Shown here: positions 18,122 to 29,700 of the stretch, in pieces | How the letters are laid out: each line of letters opens with the position of its first letter | How positions within the stretch are numbered: the first letter of the stretch is position 1 | Source: Polychytrium aggregatum | Lineage: Eukaryota; Chytridiomycota; Chytridiomycetes; Polychytriales | Reading direction: 5' to 3' | NCBI RefSeq assembly: GCF_025602895.1 | Contig: NW_026516210.1 | Span: forward strand, 372,001 to 436,000 | Length of the DNA: 64,000 bases | Translations under genes and position numbers: made by a program | Notes under the pieces: generated by a model | The model's input: the letters and a program-made list of their open reading frames with translations, nothing else | Database searches by the model: none | Told to the model about the DNA's origin: nothing

Positions 18122-20753
18122 ATGTACTCGCCCGGTGGCGACTCGCTGTTCGCGGACGAAGCCTCGCCACCCACCCTCGACCAAGACAGCGCAGACGATG
18201 TCGACAGCAGCAGCAGCCCTCTCAGGTGGAAATGGGGCTTTGGCATGCGAGCCGGTGACCTCGTTTGGACGCCACTGGTCCATCCAATCTACCACGACTC
18301 GGTCGTCCTCTGGCCTGCCCGCGTCATCCGCCGTCTCTACGAGACAGATGTGCTTCATCCATCCATCTCGTGGCTTGTCCACAACCCCGAAGGCGCAATG
18401 CTTTCCGCGTCTCTCGCCGAGCTTGCCCATCCGGACTTTGTTCTGCATCCAGACCGCAAGATCGAAATCATCCTCGACGAAATCCAACGGCGAAAGGTCC
18501 GCCTGACCACCAACGGATCTTACTCCCCCAGCTCTGCCGATCCCCTCAGCCTCGCCAACAACCCCGAGTCCGACGCAGCCCAGTACTCGCCCTATGTCGA
18601 AGACGGCTCGGTGCTTGTCTCGGACGACGGTGTCGATGGCATTGGCCGCGACAACAACAGAAACAGCAACGACGGCAATGACGACGGCAACAACAGCGAC
18701 AACAGTCAAGATGGCACCGGCAAACGCAGCCCCAGCCAGCCGCCAAACTCGAAGCGAGTCAAGTATGATGACAACAATGACAGCAATGACAACGGTGGCA
18801 ACAATGCCGCAAGCCAGTTCGACCCCGCCCAGATATACAACTCAGACACGAACCGCGCCTCCTCGGCGCCGGAATCCTATGAGACCGTTTCGCACTGGCT
18901 CCCTGACCATGCTGCGCTCGACTCACCGTCGTCGGGTGTCCCCGTCAGCAACAGCGACGAGCACGATGGCTTTTTGTTCATCACGAGCAACCGTTCGATA
19001 CCCAACAGCAACTCGGGCCTCACTTTGGAGCCTCCAATGACCATCAACTCGATCGAGATGCTTGATTATGATGAGGACGACGACGAGGACGCCGACTATC
19101 AGCCTCAGGACCAGGGCTCGCCCGTGTCATCAAGCAGTGGAAGCGACTCGAGCTCTGAATCCAACTCCGACTCGGGCTCGGATGCGGAGTCCGATGCGCT
19201 CCGCGCGGCACCTCTCCTTCCGGAAGAACAGAAATGTACACGTTGATGCTGCCTCGATCTGCTCTCAGCGCCCTGGCTGTTACTGGTACCTGTTGCACCG
19301 GCCGCTCTATTGGATATTGCTGCAGCCCATTGATTCTGATGCTCTTGTTGTCCATGCAGCCCGCCGCCTCGCCAACCCTGATGAGTCCGTCCTGAACGCA
19401 GCCGGCGACAGCGATGGAGACACCCAAACTGAGCACCCGGCTCTCCGGGTATCCCCATCGGTCGAGCACCCTACCATCTGGGAGACTGACTCGGAGGACG
19501 TTGATTTCGAGCCCAAGGATGAAGATGACTCCTCGTCCACATCGGGAAGCTCCGGGGACTCCTTTGCAAGCGATAGCTCGTACGGTCCGACCGTCCCGCA
19601 AGTGCCCTTATCCCCAGATGGATCCCGTGCCTCTACTACGCCGAATGAGCTGGCTCTGTCCGAGTCCAGCAGCCCCACAGAGTTGCTGGATGACGAGTTG
19701 GAGCTGGATGAGTCCGAGTTCGGTCCGGACTTTCCCCAGAGCATGGAAAACCTTTTGGAAATGTTCCGCAAGTACGATCTCGAAGGACAGGCCCAGTTTA
19801 TAGTTGAGCCACTACCCTTCCCAACTCGTCTGGAGCCGCTGAGAAAGAAAGTTGCCGGCAGCTGGAGACCAGAAACAGACGAAGAGAGCGCCGTGCGGCC
19901 TCGGAACTTTTGGCTCAAGGCCGAAACCTCGCTGATCCCGTTCATGATGCACCTGCCGACTATGAAGGACATGGACGTCTACTGGAATCGCGCCGTGATT
20001 CAGGCCCTCGATCTCTCCTCCAGCTGGGCCATTCCCTCCGCCGAAGAAGACGTGGACCTCCATCAACACTTGTGCCGGGCCGTCCTCGAGCCTGATCCGG
20101 GACTCGGCGCAAAGGACATTCTGTTTGGATACCTCGACAGCTACAGCCCATTGGACCGCCCGATAGGTTCTGCAGTGGGATCTGCGGTGGTGCCCCTGGC
20201 CGCCTTCCGGTTGGGTCCCGAGCGCATCTGTCCAGGCGACCTGTGTCGGCTCAACCCGCGCTTGATCGGCTCGCGCCTGACACGCTCGGATATGGCCATC
20301 ATCAAGCAGCAGGAGGGCCACAATGCTGCCTTTTTGAAGCAGGTCTTCCCGTCTGACGGTGCCTGGTGGGAGCGCATGGAATGCTTCGAAGTTCACTCCA
20401 TCACCGCGTACATTCCTCCTGAGCCACCCCAGGATGCCGAGTATCGCCAGCACATCTCGCCTCAAGTCGAGATGCGGGGCCGCATCTTGATCGCCACTCG
20501 CAGGGTGGATGTCAAGGGCAAGTCGAAGTACCGGCCCCACCGCAACCCGAACGAGTTTGACGATGAGCGAATCGAGTTTTCGTACACGGGCGAAGAGCGC
20601 ATCATCGACCCCACCAAGGATCTTTGGGGACGCATCTATGTCGAATTTCTTCGATCACCAAGGCGGTGCCGGGCGCCATTCGAAGGAACGTTCGAAGGCG
20701 ACGGCAACATTGCTGTGAACGACAGGAAGCCGATCGTGATCAACTTTAGCTAG
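18122..20753 (+). CDS. putative chromatin protein with PWWP/Tudor-like N-terminus and Clr2/BAH-like C-terminus
   Basis: Two exons, 18122-19235 and 19360-20753 (GTACAC..TGCAG intron, phase 1), about 835 residues. Near the N-terminus, MRAGDLVWTPLVHP followed by VVLWPARVIRR is the pattern of PWWP/Tudor chromatin-binding barrels (GD-V-A ... WPARV). A long acidic, Asn/Asp/Ser-rich linker follows (about 18640-19720). The C-terminal region has FRLGPERICPGDLCRLNP and, near the end, RILIATRRVDVKGKSKYRP, which resembles the Clr2 transcription-silencing (BAH-like) domain: an aromatic-x-GxExIxxGDxxRL signature. The protein ends KPIVINFS. From family knowledge, Clr2 acts with the SHREC HDAC complex in heterochromatin. 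The match rests on short motifs recalled from memory, so treat the name as provisional. The frame is open further upstream to 17594; this ATG is the first that avoids the repeat-rich leader. Confidence 0.55.
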
Positions 20754-21474
20754 CGAGCGCGAGCAGTAGAGATCCCCAAGTTTGCATTTCGTGGAGATCG
20801 ACCAGACTCGCCACTGTATCCGCCGGAACAGCGAGCAGGACGCCGGCACAGAATCCGATCGACGAGCAGGACGTCATCGGATCGATGGTTTCCGCACCGG
20901 CGCGAGCCTGAAGCTTCGATGGCGATACAAATGCTACGCAAATGGTCATGATACTGACAATTGATTCGCCGAGATTCGTGCTCGATCCAACGAAATCGGT
21001 ACAATGTTTAACGAGCATCACACGGCCTGCTCTCGCTACCGCGCAATCAGTGGCTGTTGCTGCTGCGGATCACATGTGTACGGATAGAGAATATACAACT
21101 CTTCTAACAAAACAGGAGACACATTCATTGGCGATATGCTGCAGTGCAGAAACTTGGGCTGCTGTGCAAAAATTTAGGCTGCAGTCATCAGCGGTCTATG
21201 CCGAACCATTGCTACCGCCGTTGTGCCAACAGGACCACGCACTTCGATCGCACCAGCCAATCTCGGACGGCTGCATCTCGACATGCATATCTGACCCCTA
21301 CTTTCGTGCCGACGCCCACAAACACACAGACAAGCCATATGTATATTCAGGGGATCCAGCAATCAGTCGTTAACCGGAAAGTCCAGGCGCTCGACTTTGT
21401 TGTGAACACTGCAGCCAACGAGAGCTGCACATTGGATTCGTGGTGTAACTTGCTCTGATTCTCTGCATTCACAC
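20754..21474. other. convergent intergenic region
   Basis: 720 bases between two convergent stops. Lower GC than the genes. Two short similar phrases (CTTGGGCTGC / TTTAGGCTGC) lie near 21150-21185. No gene, RNA fold or repeat family was recognised. Confidence 0.5.
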
Positions 21475-24400
21475 CTAGTACTCGTGCTCGCCACCGTCGG
21501 GACTCCGGCGTGGAACAGCGGGAAGCTGGAATCCTCCGTTCGTCGCCATGTCGGCAAGCTTCTCCAGGTCAGTCAGATCGTCACCAGTCGACTCTGCCCC
21601 GCCGTCAGCCTCATCCGAGGACGGGCCGCGGGCTCGGTCGGCGGGTTCATCCTTGAAACTCAGGTGCGCCGGCTTGTAGAAGCTGCCTTTGACAAGCGAG
21701 CCCGTGCTCGATCGTACACTGGACGAGGCGAAAGGCACTGCGCCTGGTGGCTCGATCGGGCTTGGGCCGCTCGAAGATTGCGAGCTCAGGCGATCGACCA
21801 GGGTGTTGATGCGCATCGAGTTTTGCGCCGTCTGGGCGTTGACGGAGCTGAGAATGTCCCACTTCTTGTCCATCGTCCCACGCAGATCCATGATGGTTTC
21901 CCCCGTGCGCTGGAGCTGGCTGTTGACGGGCGACAGATAGGTTTGGATGGTTTGCTGCACAGCCTGCTCTGAGATGCAGTCCTGAAGCCGGCCCTTGAGG
22001 AGCGCAACCTGCTGCTCGACCCGGACCAGCTCCTTCTGGACACGATCGTCGAGGTCGCTGCGAATCAGCCTGATGTCGGACACGAGCGACTCGATCAACT
22101 TGGGGTACTCGGCTACATGCAGCTCGAGGCTGTCAATCCGCTTGGTTGCACTCTCATGCATCTGTCGGCTTCGGGTCTGGAACTCCTGGTTGTCTCGCTC
22201 TCGGCCGGCGGCAAATTCCCGCAGCCGCTCCTTGATGGAGCTGTCTTGGTCCTGCAACCTCTGAAGCTTCTGGTCATGCGTCATCAAATCGACATCCATC
22301 TGCGTTTTGAGTTTTTGGACCTCGCTCTGGATCGTGGCCTGGAGCCGGTCCAGATCGCTGATGCTCGCTTTGAAGCGGCTGGAATCCTTGACCTCACTCA
22401 CCGAGCGCTGGGTCTGTTGGGCGTGCTCGTGGAGCTCGCCGAGCACGGACCGTTTAAAGTCCTCAAAGTACTGCTTCTGCGCCTGGAGCTGTGCTGGAAA
22501 GCCATCCAGTTTATCGATCTGCTCTGCAAGCTGGCCCTTGATGGACGCTATGAGGCCTTCGAGCGACACCGTCTGCTCGCCAATCAGCACGTCGGTTGAC
22601 TGGGCCTGCTCTTTGATGCGATTCCGCAGCGCCGAGTCTGTCTCCGAGATCCGGGTCTTGATATCCTCGATGACGACGTTGAATTCTTCCCATTTGGCCC
22701 CGACGACATCGAGTGCCAGATTGGTGCGGTTGGCCATCTCGGCAAGATCCTCGCGCATGGCCTTGCTGAGCTCCTGTTTGGCCTCGGCTACAGACTGGTC
22801 GACGACAGCGAGCTTCTCGTCCAGCTGGCCGAGCTGGCGCCCTAACTTCTTCTCGGCGCTCTCGAGATCCATGCGGTTGGCTTTGAGCAAGATCGACTCC
22901 CTTGTGTCGCTGATGGACTGCTCCAGCTTGATGTCCTGGGCCTCGAGCTGGGTGAACTGCTCCCCGAGCCGCTTCTCGGTCTCGGCCATTTGAGTTTTGC
23001 TGACTTTGTCGGCCAGCAATTCCTGGGTTGCGTTGATTCTCTCTTCCAAGGCGATGTCTCGGATCTGGAGCTCGGTGGCATGCGCCTTGACAGCCTCGCT
23101 GACAGCCTCGAGCTCCTTCTTGGTAGACCGGGCCGAGATATCCTCCCTGGCGGCCAGCAGCGCTTCCTCGGTCTGGACAATGCGGGCCTCAATCAGACCG
23201 TCGGACTGCTTGAGCTTGGCGTGGACATCGTCCAGGTTGCGCTTGGTGGCCCTGGTCTCGATGTTCTCCTTGGCCTCGGCCAGAGCAGCTGTTAGATGCT
23301 CCACGCTCGACTGGATGCTGCCGATGGATGCCTGAAGCCGAGCTTCGCCTTCCTGGGTCTCTCGAACAGTTGCACGGGTTGCTAGGTCCTCCTTGAACAT
23401 CTCCATGGTCTGATCAAACTGGGCTGTCCGCGCATTGAGCCGCTCGTCCATCTCGGTCTTGGCCCGCTGCACAAGTAGTTCGTTCTCCTGAATCAGACCA
23501 AGCATGGCTTCGTTGTCGGCCTTGAGCTGCTGTGTCTGGGTGCCGATGCGTCCTTCGAGCTGGTTAATTTCGGTGCGATAGTGGACCTTGGCATCATCCA
23601 GCTTTCTGTCCAGCGCGACCTGCTGCTCGTGGGAAAGCTCGGCAGACTCCTTGAGACGCTTCCGTAGCTGCCCAAGCTGCGTCTCCAGATCCTCGACCGA
23701 TCGGACCTTGGCCAGCGTCAGCTGCTCCACGATCTTCTTGAGCTCATCCTCGCTCCTCTCGCGCTGCTCATGTTCTTCATGGCGAACGCTCTCGAGCTCC
23801 TCGCCAAGACGCTTCTCGAGCTGGGCGACGGTCTGGCGCAGCAGATCAAAGTCCAGCTCGGCTTGCTGGTTTCCATCCATCCTCGACTGGATCTCGGCCC
23901 GGAGGACATTCTCTACGCCGGCGAGCTTCTGTTCGCCCGACCGCTCGACCAGCAGAACAGATTCCTGGATGGTGCGCAGGGCCATGACCGAAGCCTGCTT
24001 CAGCTCTTGTTGCTGCAGCTGGAGCTCGTCTCCTTTCTTGCTGATGGCCTGCTGCATCATGCGGAAGCCCTCCTGCATATCCGATCGGATCTGTGATTCA
24101 AACTTTGCCCGGGCCGCCCGCTCCTCGGCCACAGTCTTTTCGATGGCTGAGATTTGACCTGTGACCTTGGCCAGCAGCTGCATCTCGGATTCCTTGAACG
24201 AGCGCTCGGCCATCTTGATCACGTCGGTCATGCCCATGATGCCCTTCTCACGCTCCTGCCGCTCTCTGTCGGCGGTCAGGATGACCAGCTGGCGGGTGGA
24301 CTCGAGTCGATCGCCCAGCTCTCGCTCCTGGCTCTGCAGCAGCCGCTTCATGTCCTGGTACAGATCCTTCATGTTGTTCTCGAAGGCAAAGCGACCGCGG

Positions 24401-25218
24401 CCGTCCTGGTCGAGGCGAACTCGGATCTCCTGCATCGCCGAGTCGAGGCGCTTGGAAAGAGTGTCGGTCGAAGAATCGAGCGAGCTCTGGAGCAATTCAA
24501 AGGCATGGTCGTGTTCCTTGACGGCCCGCTGCAGATCGGCGGCTCGTTGTTGGTCAAACTCCCAGTCCCGGGTACGATTCTTGATCTCGGCGCTGGCCTC
24601 GCTCGCCTGGAGCGAGTATGCCTCCAGCTTGTACCGGACCGAGTTGACGGCCTCGTTCATGCTCCGGTGTCGCTCCTCTTCGTCCTCCATGAGCTGCTCC
24701 CAGTGCCGCTGCTTGGCGACCAAGTCGGCGACGACCTGGTGCAGCTTGAGCTGGTCCCGTTCCAGCCGGTTGGCCATCTCTTGTGCTGCCTCGCGGGATC
24801 GCCGGTCGGCCGCCTCGGCTTGCTTGGAGACATCTCGGATCGTCACGCCGTCCATGGCAACGGTCTCCTGCAGCTTGTCGAGTTTTGCGCTCATCGTGGC
24901 CATCAGCGTCTTGCCGATCTGCAACTCGGCCTCGAGCCAGCCGCGGCTGCGTCGCTCTTGCTGCAGGGACTCTTCTGCGAAGCGCAGACTGGATAGCATT
25001 TCGTCGTTGGGTCCGGCGGCCGCGGCTGCCGCAGCCAGAGACGGAACCAGACCGGCTCCAGGGCCTGACCCTGCCGTGAGACTGGACGGTTGGGCCGAGG
25101 CGAATCCGGGCCCAGAGGCTGGAGCAAGGCTCTTCGTCGCGGACGGGAAAGTAGATCGCTCGGTTCTGAAAGTGGTGTTCGCCGGTGCTCCTTGAGGTGG
25201 CAGACGGTCTTCGTCCAT
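21475..25218 (-). CDS. long coiled-coil protein with 41-residue repeats
   Basis: Uninterrupted 1247-codon frame, unusual in this intron-rich region. The start MDEDRLPPQGAPANTTF (25218) is the first ATG; the frame is open for about 29 codons before it. Residues 1-70 are Ser/Pro/Ala-rich and residues about 75-1130 are almost continuous heptad coiled coil. From residue 616 to 820 the sequence repeats five times with exactly 41 residues per unit (unit heads ATVRETQ, ATKRNLD, STKKELE, VSKTQMA, ANRMDLE). The tail (about 1140-1247) is Ser-rich and acidic and ends GGEHEY. No globular domain, motor or membrane segment was seen. A structural cytoskeletal role, perhaps at the centrosome or flagellar base, is an inference from architecture and from the flagellated host only. 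No named family was recognised. Confidence 0.85.
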   Translation of the reverse strand: MDEDRLPPQGAPANTTFRTERSTFPSATKSLAPASGPGFASAQPSSLTAGSGPGAGLVPSLAAAAAAAGPNDEMLSSLRFAEESLQQERRSRGWLEAELQIGKTLMATMSAKLDKLQETVAMDGVTIRDVSKQAEAADRRSREAAQEMANRLERDQLKLHQVVADLVAKQRHWEQLMEDEEERHRSMNEAVNSVRYKLEAYSLQASEASAEIKNRTRDWEFDQQRAADLQRAVKEHDHAFELLQSSLDSSTDTLSKRLDSAMQEIRVRLDQDGRGRFAFENNMKDLYQDMKRLLQSQERELGDRLESTRQLVILTADRERQEREKGIMGMTDVIKMAERSFKESEMQLLAKVTGQISAIEKTVAEERAARAKFESQIRSDMQEGFRMMQQAISKKGDELQLQQQELKQASVMALRTIQESVLLVERSGEQKLAGVENVLRAEIQSRMDGNQQAELDFDLLRQTVAQLEKRLGEELESVRHEEHEQRERSEDELKKIVEQLTLAKVRSVEDLETQLGQLRKRLKESAELSHEQQVALDRKLDDAKVHYRTEINQLEGRIGTQTQQLKADNEAMLGLIQENELLVQRAKTEMDERLNARTAQFDQTMEMFKEDLATRATVRETQEGEARLQASIGSIQSSVEHLTAALAEAKENIETRATKRNLDDVHAKLKQSDGLIEARIVQTEEALLAAREDISARSTKKELEAVSEAVKAHATELQIRDIALEERINATQELLADKVSKTQMAETEKRLGEQFTQLEAQDIKLEQSISDTRESILLKANRMDLESAEKKLGRQLGQLDEKLAVVDQSVAEAKQELSKAMREDLAEMANRTNLALDVVGAKWEEFNVVIEDIKTRISETDSALRNRIKEQAQSTDVLIGEQTVSLEGLIASIKGQLAEQIDKLDGFPAQLQAQKQYFEDFKRSVLGELHEHAQQTQRSVSEVKDSSRFKASISDLDRLQATIQSEVQKLKTQMDVDLMTHDQKLQRLQDQDSSIKERLREFAAGRERDNQEFQTRSRQMHESATKRIDSLELHVAEYPKLIESLVSDIRLIRSDLDDRVQKELVRVEQQVALLKGRLQDCISEQAVQQTIQTYLSPVNSQLQRTGETIMDLRGTMDKKWDILSSVNAQTAQNSMRINTLVDRLSSQSSSGPSPIEPPGAVPFASSSVRSSTGSLVKGSFYKPAHLSFKDEPADRARGPSSDEADGGAESTGDDLTDLEKLADMATNGGFQLPAVPRRSPDGGEHEY
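22759..23373 (-). repeat. five 41-codon protein repeats within the coiled-coil gene
   Basis: Five consecutive 41-residue units (615 bases) with a conserved head of the form [A/S/V]-[T/S/N]-[K/V/R]-x-x-L-E and a conserved LE.RI..TQE.L-like middle. The period is exact at protein level. DNA-level identity is low, so the repeats are old. Confidence 0.85.
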
Positions 25219-25506
25219 GCGAATGTCGGGAGTCGGGCTCTGAGTCGGCAACGGAATGCGAACAAGCAGGAAATCGACACACGGTATGCCGAGAGAATAA
25301 CACAAGATGTGAGCAGAGTAAATCCAGGGTGCAGACAGAGAAGAGCCATGTCAGTGTCGGTGTCAGTGTCAGTATCGAAACGGAAGTATGGCGCGACTGA
25401 AGTTGTGAGCAAATTCGGACTTTGGTACTCTGGCCGGCATCCCTGCAACGATATCCGTGCTATCCATGTTCCCACGGGCCAGCGCACCCGATCCGACGCG
25501 CAGGTT

Positions 25507-25931
25507 TTATACCTGCGATGGTGGTGCTCCCGTTGGTCCATATCCGCGGCGGTATGCGTCAATCTCTTCCTGCTTCTCTTGGGCTTTTCTGGTGGTAGGG
25601 AAGATATGCACGACCAGTTAGCGTTGGCCTGTCGCTGGTATCGGTGGGGCTGGAAGACCAAGGAGTCATGCTCCCATTCGGTCATGCGCACAAGTACTTT
25701 GGACATGGCACCGTGGTCGACACTGCGCCTTGCTCGACCAGGCACTCATGTGCAATCTCAACAGTCAGATGCGGGCTAGAGACGAGAGGCAGGGGAAGGC
25801 CACGGTCAATATAAGGCGTCGCACCTTCGCTTGGAGTCCTGTGTCTGCTTGAACAGGAAATCACGCAGCTCTCGCTCCGTTTGCTGGCGTCGCTGCTCCC
25901 GCTGGTCAACGGCAGCCCAGCTGAATGACAT
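25507..25931 (-). CDS. 62-residue two-exon hypothetical protein
   Basis: The start MSFSWAAVDQREQRRQQTER is at 25931. Exon 1 ends in AAG CGA AG before a GTGCGACG 5' splice site at about 25821, and exon 2 starts after CCACCAG at about 25590. The joined frame continues RKAQEKQEEIDAYRRGYGPT and ends GAPPSQV-stop (25507-25509). The composition is a charged amphipathic helix followed by a Gly/Pro tail. No family was recognised. It is too short for usual ORF thresholds; support comes from clean splice sites joining two frames into one sensible helix. It lies just upstream of, and on the same strand as, the long coiled-coil gene. Confidence 0.5.
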
Positions 25932-26712
25932 TGTCGGTCGTTAGCACGGGTCGGAACGGTTCTGGCGGCAGGGTTATGGTCCAAAGACAATCGCGATGAT
26001 GGGTTGGTCTGACCCGACAAGAGACGGAGAGGCAGAGACTGGTGCAGTCGAATGCAATGCGGTGAAAGAGCGACAACGGGCTTGCAATGAGACATATGTG
26101 AGCGCCGATCACGATCGACGTCGATACCGCGAAGCCCTGATGAGATGGAATGCACGCAGACCCCATTCAGGGGGCCAGCACTACAGACATCCAAAGACGT
26201 CCATTCAGTCTGCATGAGCACCGCTTGTCTCGATTTCCAAGTCCATACCCATGGCCCATGGCCCATGGTCTGTTGCTGTGTCCCTCTGCAACTCCGAGAC
26301 CAGTGTGCAGGTCGATTGTGGAGACCGGAGAGCCCCGGTGGTCTTCACTCGGAGGCTGCCAAAGTGATCTGTTATATTTCTTGTGACATAGTTGGACGCA
26401 TGCCATCACATACTACGCTGACATATGGGTTGTGGGCAGGTGTCCCATTTCCCCCTGAGTAAAGTGTATTGCGGGCAATTGTTTTTCATTCTTTTGTATT
26501 TTGGAGAGCGCGTGTGGAGGGAGGAGGAGGAGGAGGAAGGTACGCTTCGGTGGTGCCGGCGGCTATCGAGACCGCATCGGAGGTGATGGGGGCCGAGGTC
26601 GCATCGACAAAGGCGATGGAGAAGTGAATGCGGCAGTTGCTCCATATCGACACCACCAGGGTTAGGATCAAGTGCAGGGAGAAGTGTATACGACCTTGGT
26701 GTTCGCGAGTAC
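25932..26712. other. intergenic region
   Basis: 780 bases between the transcription-factor stop and the 62-residue gene start (same strand). It contains a short tandem run CCCATGGCCCATGGCCCATGG-like near 26249-26270. A possible extra 3' exon of the transcription factor lies at 26486-26640 (see that entry). Nothing else was recognised. Confidence 0.45.
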
Positions 26713-29700
26713 TCACATACGAACCACGGGGTTGGAGTCAAAGTCTGTCGGTCGCAGGAGGTCGGCAAAATCAAATTGGTTGGTCATTGGCAGATTGGGC
26801 GAAGGCGTGATGGTGGAGGCCTCGGAGTTGGACAGCGATGGAGTTTGCGAGAGCTCGCGCATGGTTCTTGGCCTTTCGGGAGCAGGGGAGGCGAGGACAT
26901 CTGGTGGCGGTGCACTTGGAACGACCATCGAGCCGATGGCTCGCTTGCCCCTGTTCGAGGAGGTGCTGTCGATGATGGACTGGTAGGTCTGCGTGAGATT
27001 GTTCAGGGTCAAGGAGTCCAAGACAACTCCAGTTGCCGCTGCTCCGCTGATCGCCCGCAGATAGAGGGTGTTCCACTGGATGCACTCGAATATGGTTCGG
27101 CGCAGCAGAAGGGCGAGGGCCGTTCCGAGATGCTCGAGGGTGATCAGGATCTCGTTGAGATCGCTCAGAGCCTCCAGATGCGTGGGCGAGTTGAGAATCA
27201 ACTCGAGTAGGAGCGTCGCTGCCGTCATGGCAAAATACGAGATGCACGGCAGCTGGTAGTTGCAGTCCGGATTTGGCAGGTTCGGGAAGCTCAGGAGGCG
27301 CGGGATAGAGCGCAGATAGGCAACGATGCACCGCGCGCTCTCGATCGAGCTCTGCGACGTGACAGAAGAAACCAGCCTCTGTGACAGAATGTTGAGCGAG
27401 TGATAGAGCGAGTGCAGGTGGTGATGGATCACAAACCGCCCCTGCGGCTTCGGCTTGTACTTTGGCGGGACCGACTCCCACCAATCCTGCAGTTGGTTCA
27501 CGATCTCGGTGGCTCGGCATCGCTGCTCGGCACTGGTCGAGATCGGCGATATGATCAGGTTGGTCAGGCGGCCGCTGATGCGGCAGAGGCGGACGTACGT
27601 GACGAGGTCGCTATATCGTTCGTCAAACTGCTCTTCGAGGATGGAATCGTCCCAAGCTGATGAGACGGCGATGCAGCGATGCAGCGGAGATACCCGTGGG
27701 TAGCGGCCAAATCGGGATGTGGAGGGGGGGGGAATGAACGCGGTTGTTAGCGTCATGTTGTGCGGCATTCATAAGTGCCAGCAGCGGCCGCCATCTGGTA
27801 TGCAGCCAGGCAGCAGCACAGATTCCGGGGTGAAAACGTGGCGTTCACGGACGATAAAGTGGCGTTCACGGACGATAAACTCACCATCATCGTTGATCAC
27901 GACGGGTCGACCTGTCACGAGCGACGAGAAGCGGTCGTACATGTAGAGGCAGAGGAACGTCGCTCGATATGCCCGCCGCGATACAGAATTCAGCGGCGGG
28001 TTGCGCATGCTATCGATATTGATGTGGAGGCCAAGCTCCATCGCCATGGCCCATGCCAGACCTAGGATAGCCACGAGACTGTGTGAGGCGCCTGTGTACT
28101 TGCCGATACCTGCTGCGTTGTGCTCGAGCACCACTTTGAAAACGACGAGCTACCAGATCGGCGGCTTTGGAAGCGACAGAGTCCTGAGCCGGTGGCTTAC
28201 CCAGATAATACGGGCCCTTGAGCTTGATGATCTTGCCCGGGAGAGCGCTGATGCCGCACATCAAAATAAGGCTCTGCAATACCATAATGTGCGGGTGGTC
28301 ATAGAGTTTGGATATTTTGGCATACGATCGATCGGCTACCTTGCTCCGGGCGGCGTTGATGTCTGAGAATCCGAGCTCCTTGTGCAGGGTGGCCTCCATG
28401 ATGACGGCCAAGCACATGGTCGTGAGGAGCAAGGAGAAGGGCTGGCGCGACAACCGGTCGGCGACGGGTCGTGAGTGAGGAGCTGCAAGCGGCGCACGAA
28501 TGTGCCAGAAAGCAACGGGTTTGGTTGGGGGTGGCGGCGGCGGTGGGGGCATGCCCGAGCTTACCTCCGAGTGGAGGTCCTTGTCAAACTCCTCAAAGAA
28601 AGACGCCTCGTCGATCATGTCCTGGAAGGGAGCAATATGCTCAAAGTAGGTATCGAGGATTTTCCGGGTCATGATGCGGTCAAAGGGCATCGAGTCGATC
28701 TGGGAGATGTAGGAGCACGTGGTTGTTCGGCAGGAGACGAACAGATCGATGACGCCGAGCGAGTTGCGGGGCATGCGGTTCATACTGACGGCACCGCCGA
28801 TGGCCGTGCCGCCGTAGAAGATGGTGGAGTTGTCGTTGGAGTTGTGGACTAGCAGCAAGGCAATCGATGTTGGCAGAGACGATAGCGATATTGGCAGAGA
28901 CGATGGCGATACAGTTGGTGGTGACATTGAAAAGTTCGACCAGCGAATCCAAACAGTGTTGGTGGTTCAGTCATATGATTGAGACGCAGGATCCGTTGAA
29001 GTGTTAGCGCTTCGTTCCGCGGGTTTGCAGCCGGCTCGCACGGATGTGGTCTGGGTATCCCGTATCATCCGGATGACCCGGGCACCAGCGCATAGACAGC
29101 CATCGGTCTCCACACACTTGGTGCCGGACGAGACATAGGGAACATGACCTACTTGCGCACAGCATTGGCTTGTTTCGCTCAAACTGCAGCGAGGGAGGGA
29201 GGGCAAAAGGTGCGATTGATCAGCCAGGGTGGCTTTGAAAGCAGCAAGCGACCGGGTATCAGTGCCGGGCGAGCTCTGGTTACCGGAGAAAACGGCGAAA
29301 AGGGATCGGTGGACCAGTCCACGGCAAGCATGGACGAGCGATCAGCGGCAATGCCGCTCACGTCTGCCTGCGAGTACGAGCCCGGATAAGGGAACGACGA
29401 GTTGGAGATGCGTGCATGTCGGGGCGGGGGTCCCCGGCGCTTCTGCGGCGTAAAGTAGGCTGGAGCGGCGGTAGTTTGGGGAGTTAGTCGGTCAGCGAGG
29501 TTGTCTAGTTTGGCCCAAGCAGTCGAAGCGGCGATGATGTGCGCTGGGGATGAGCTGGAGGACGAATGAACAGCACAAGAAAGGAAGAGAAAATGACAAA
29601 TGGAGGAGCATCGACCAAGCCCACCCATCCGGCAAGCTCGGACGGCTGTTGAGCGATGGCATTGCCGGCCAGGACATTCACATTCGACAGAATGTACGCA

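Noticed and set aside
22117-25195. Several long plus-strand frames (up to 344 codons) opposite the coiled-coil gene
   Set aside because: They are Ser/Arg/Leu-rich mirror frames caused by strong codon bias of the minus-strand gene, with no domain and broken continuity.
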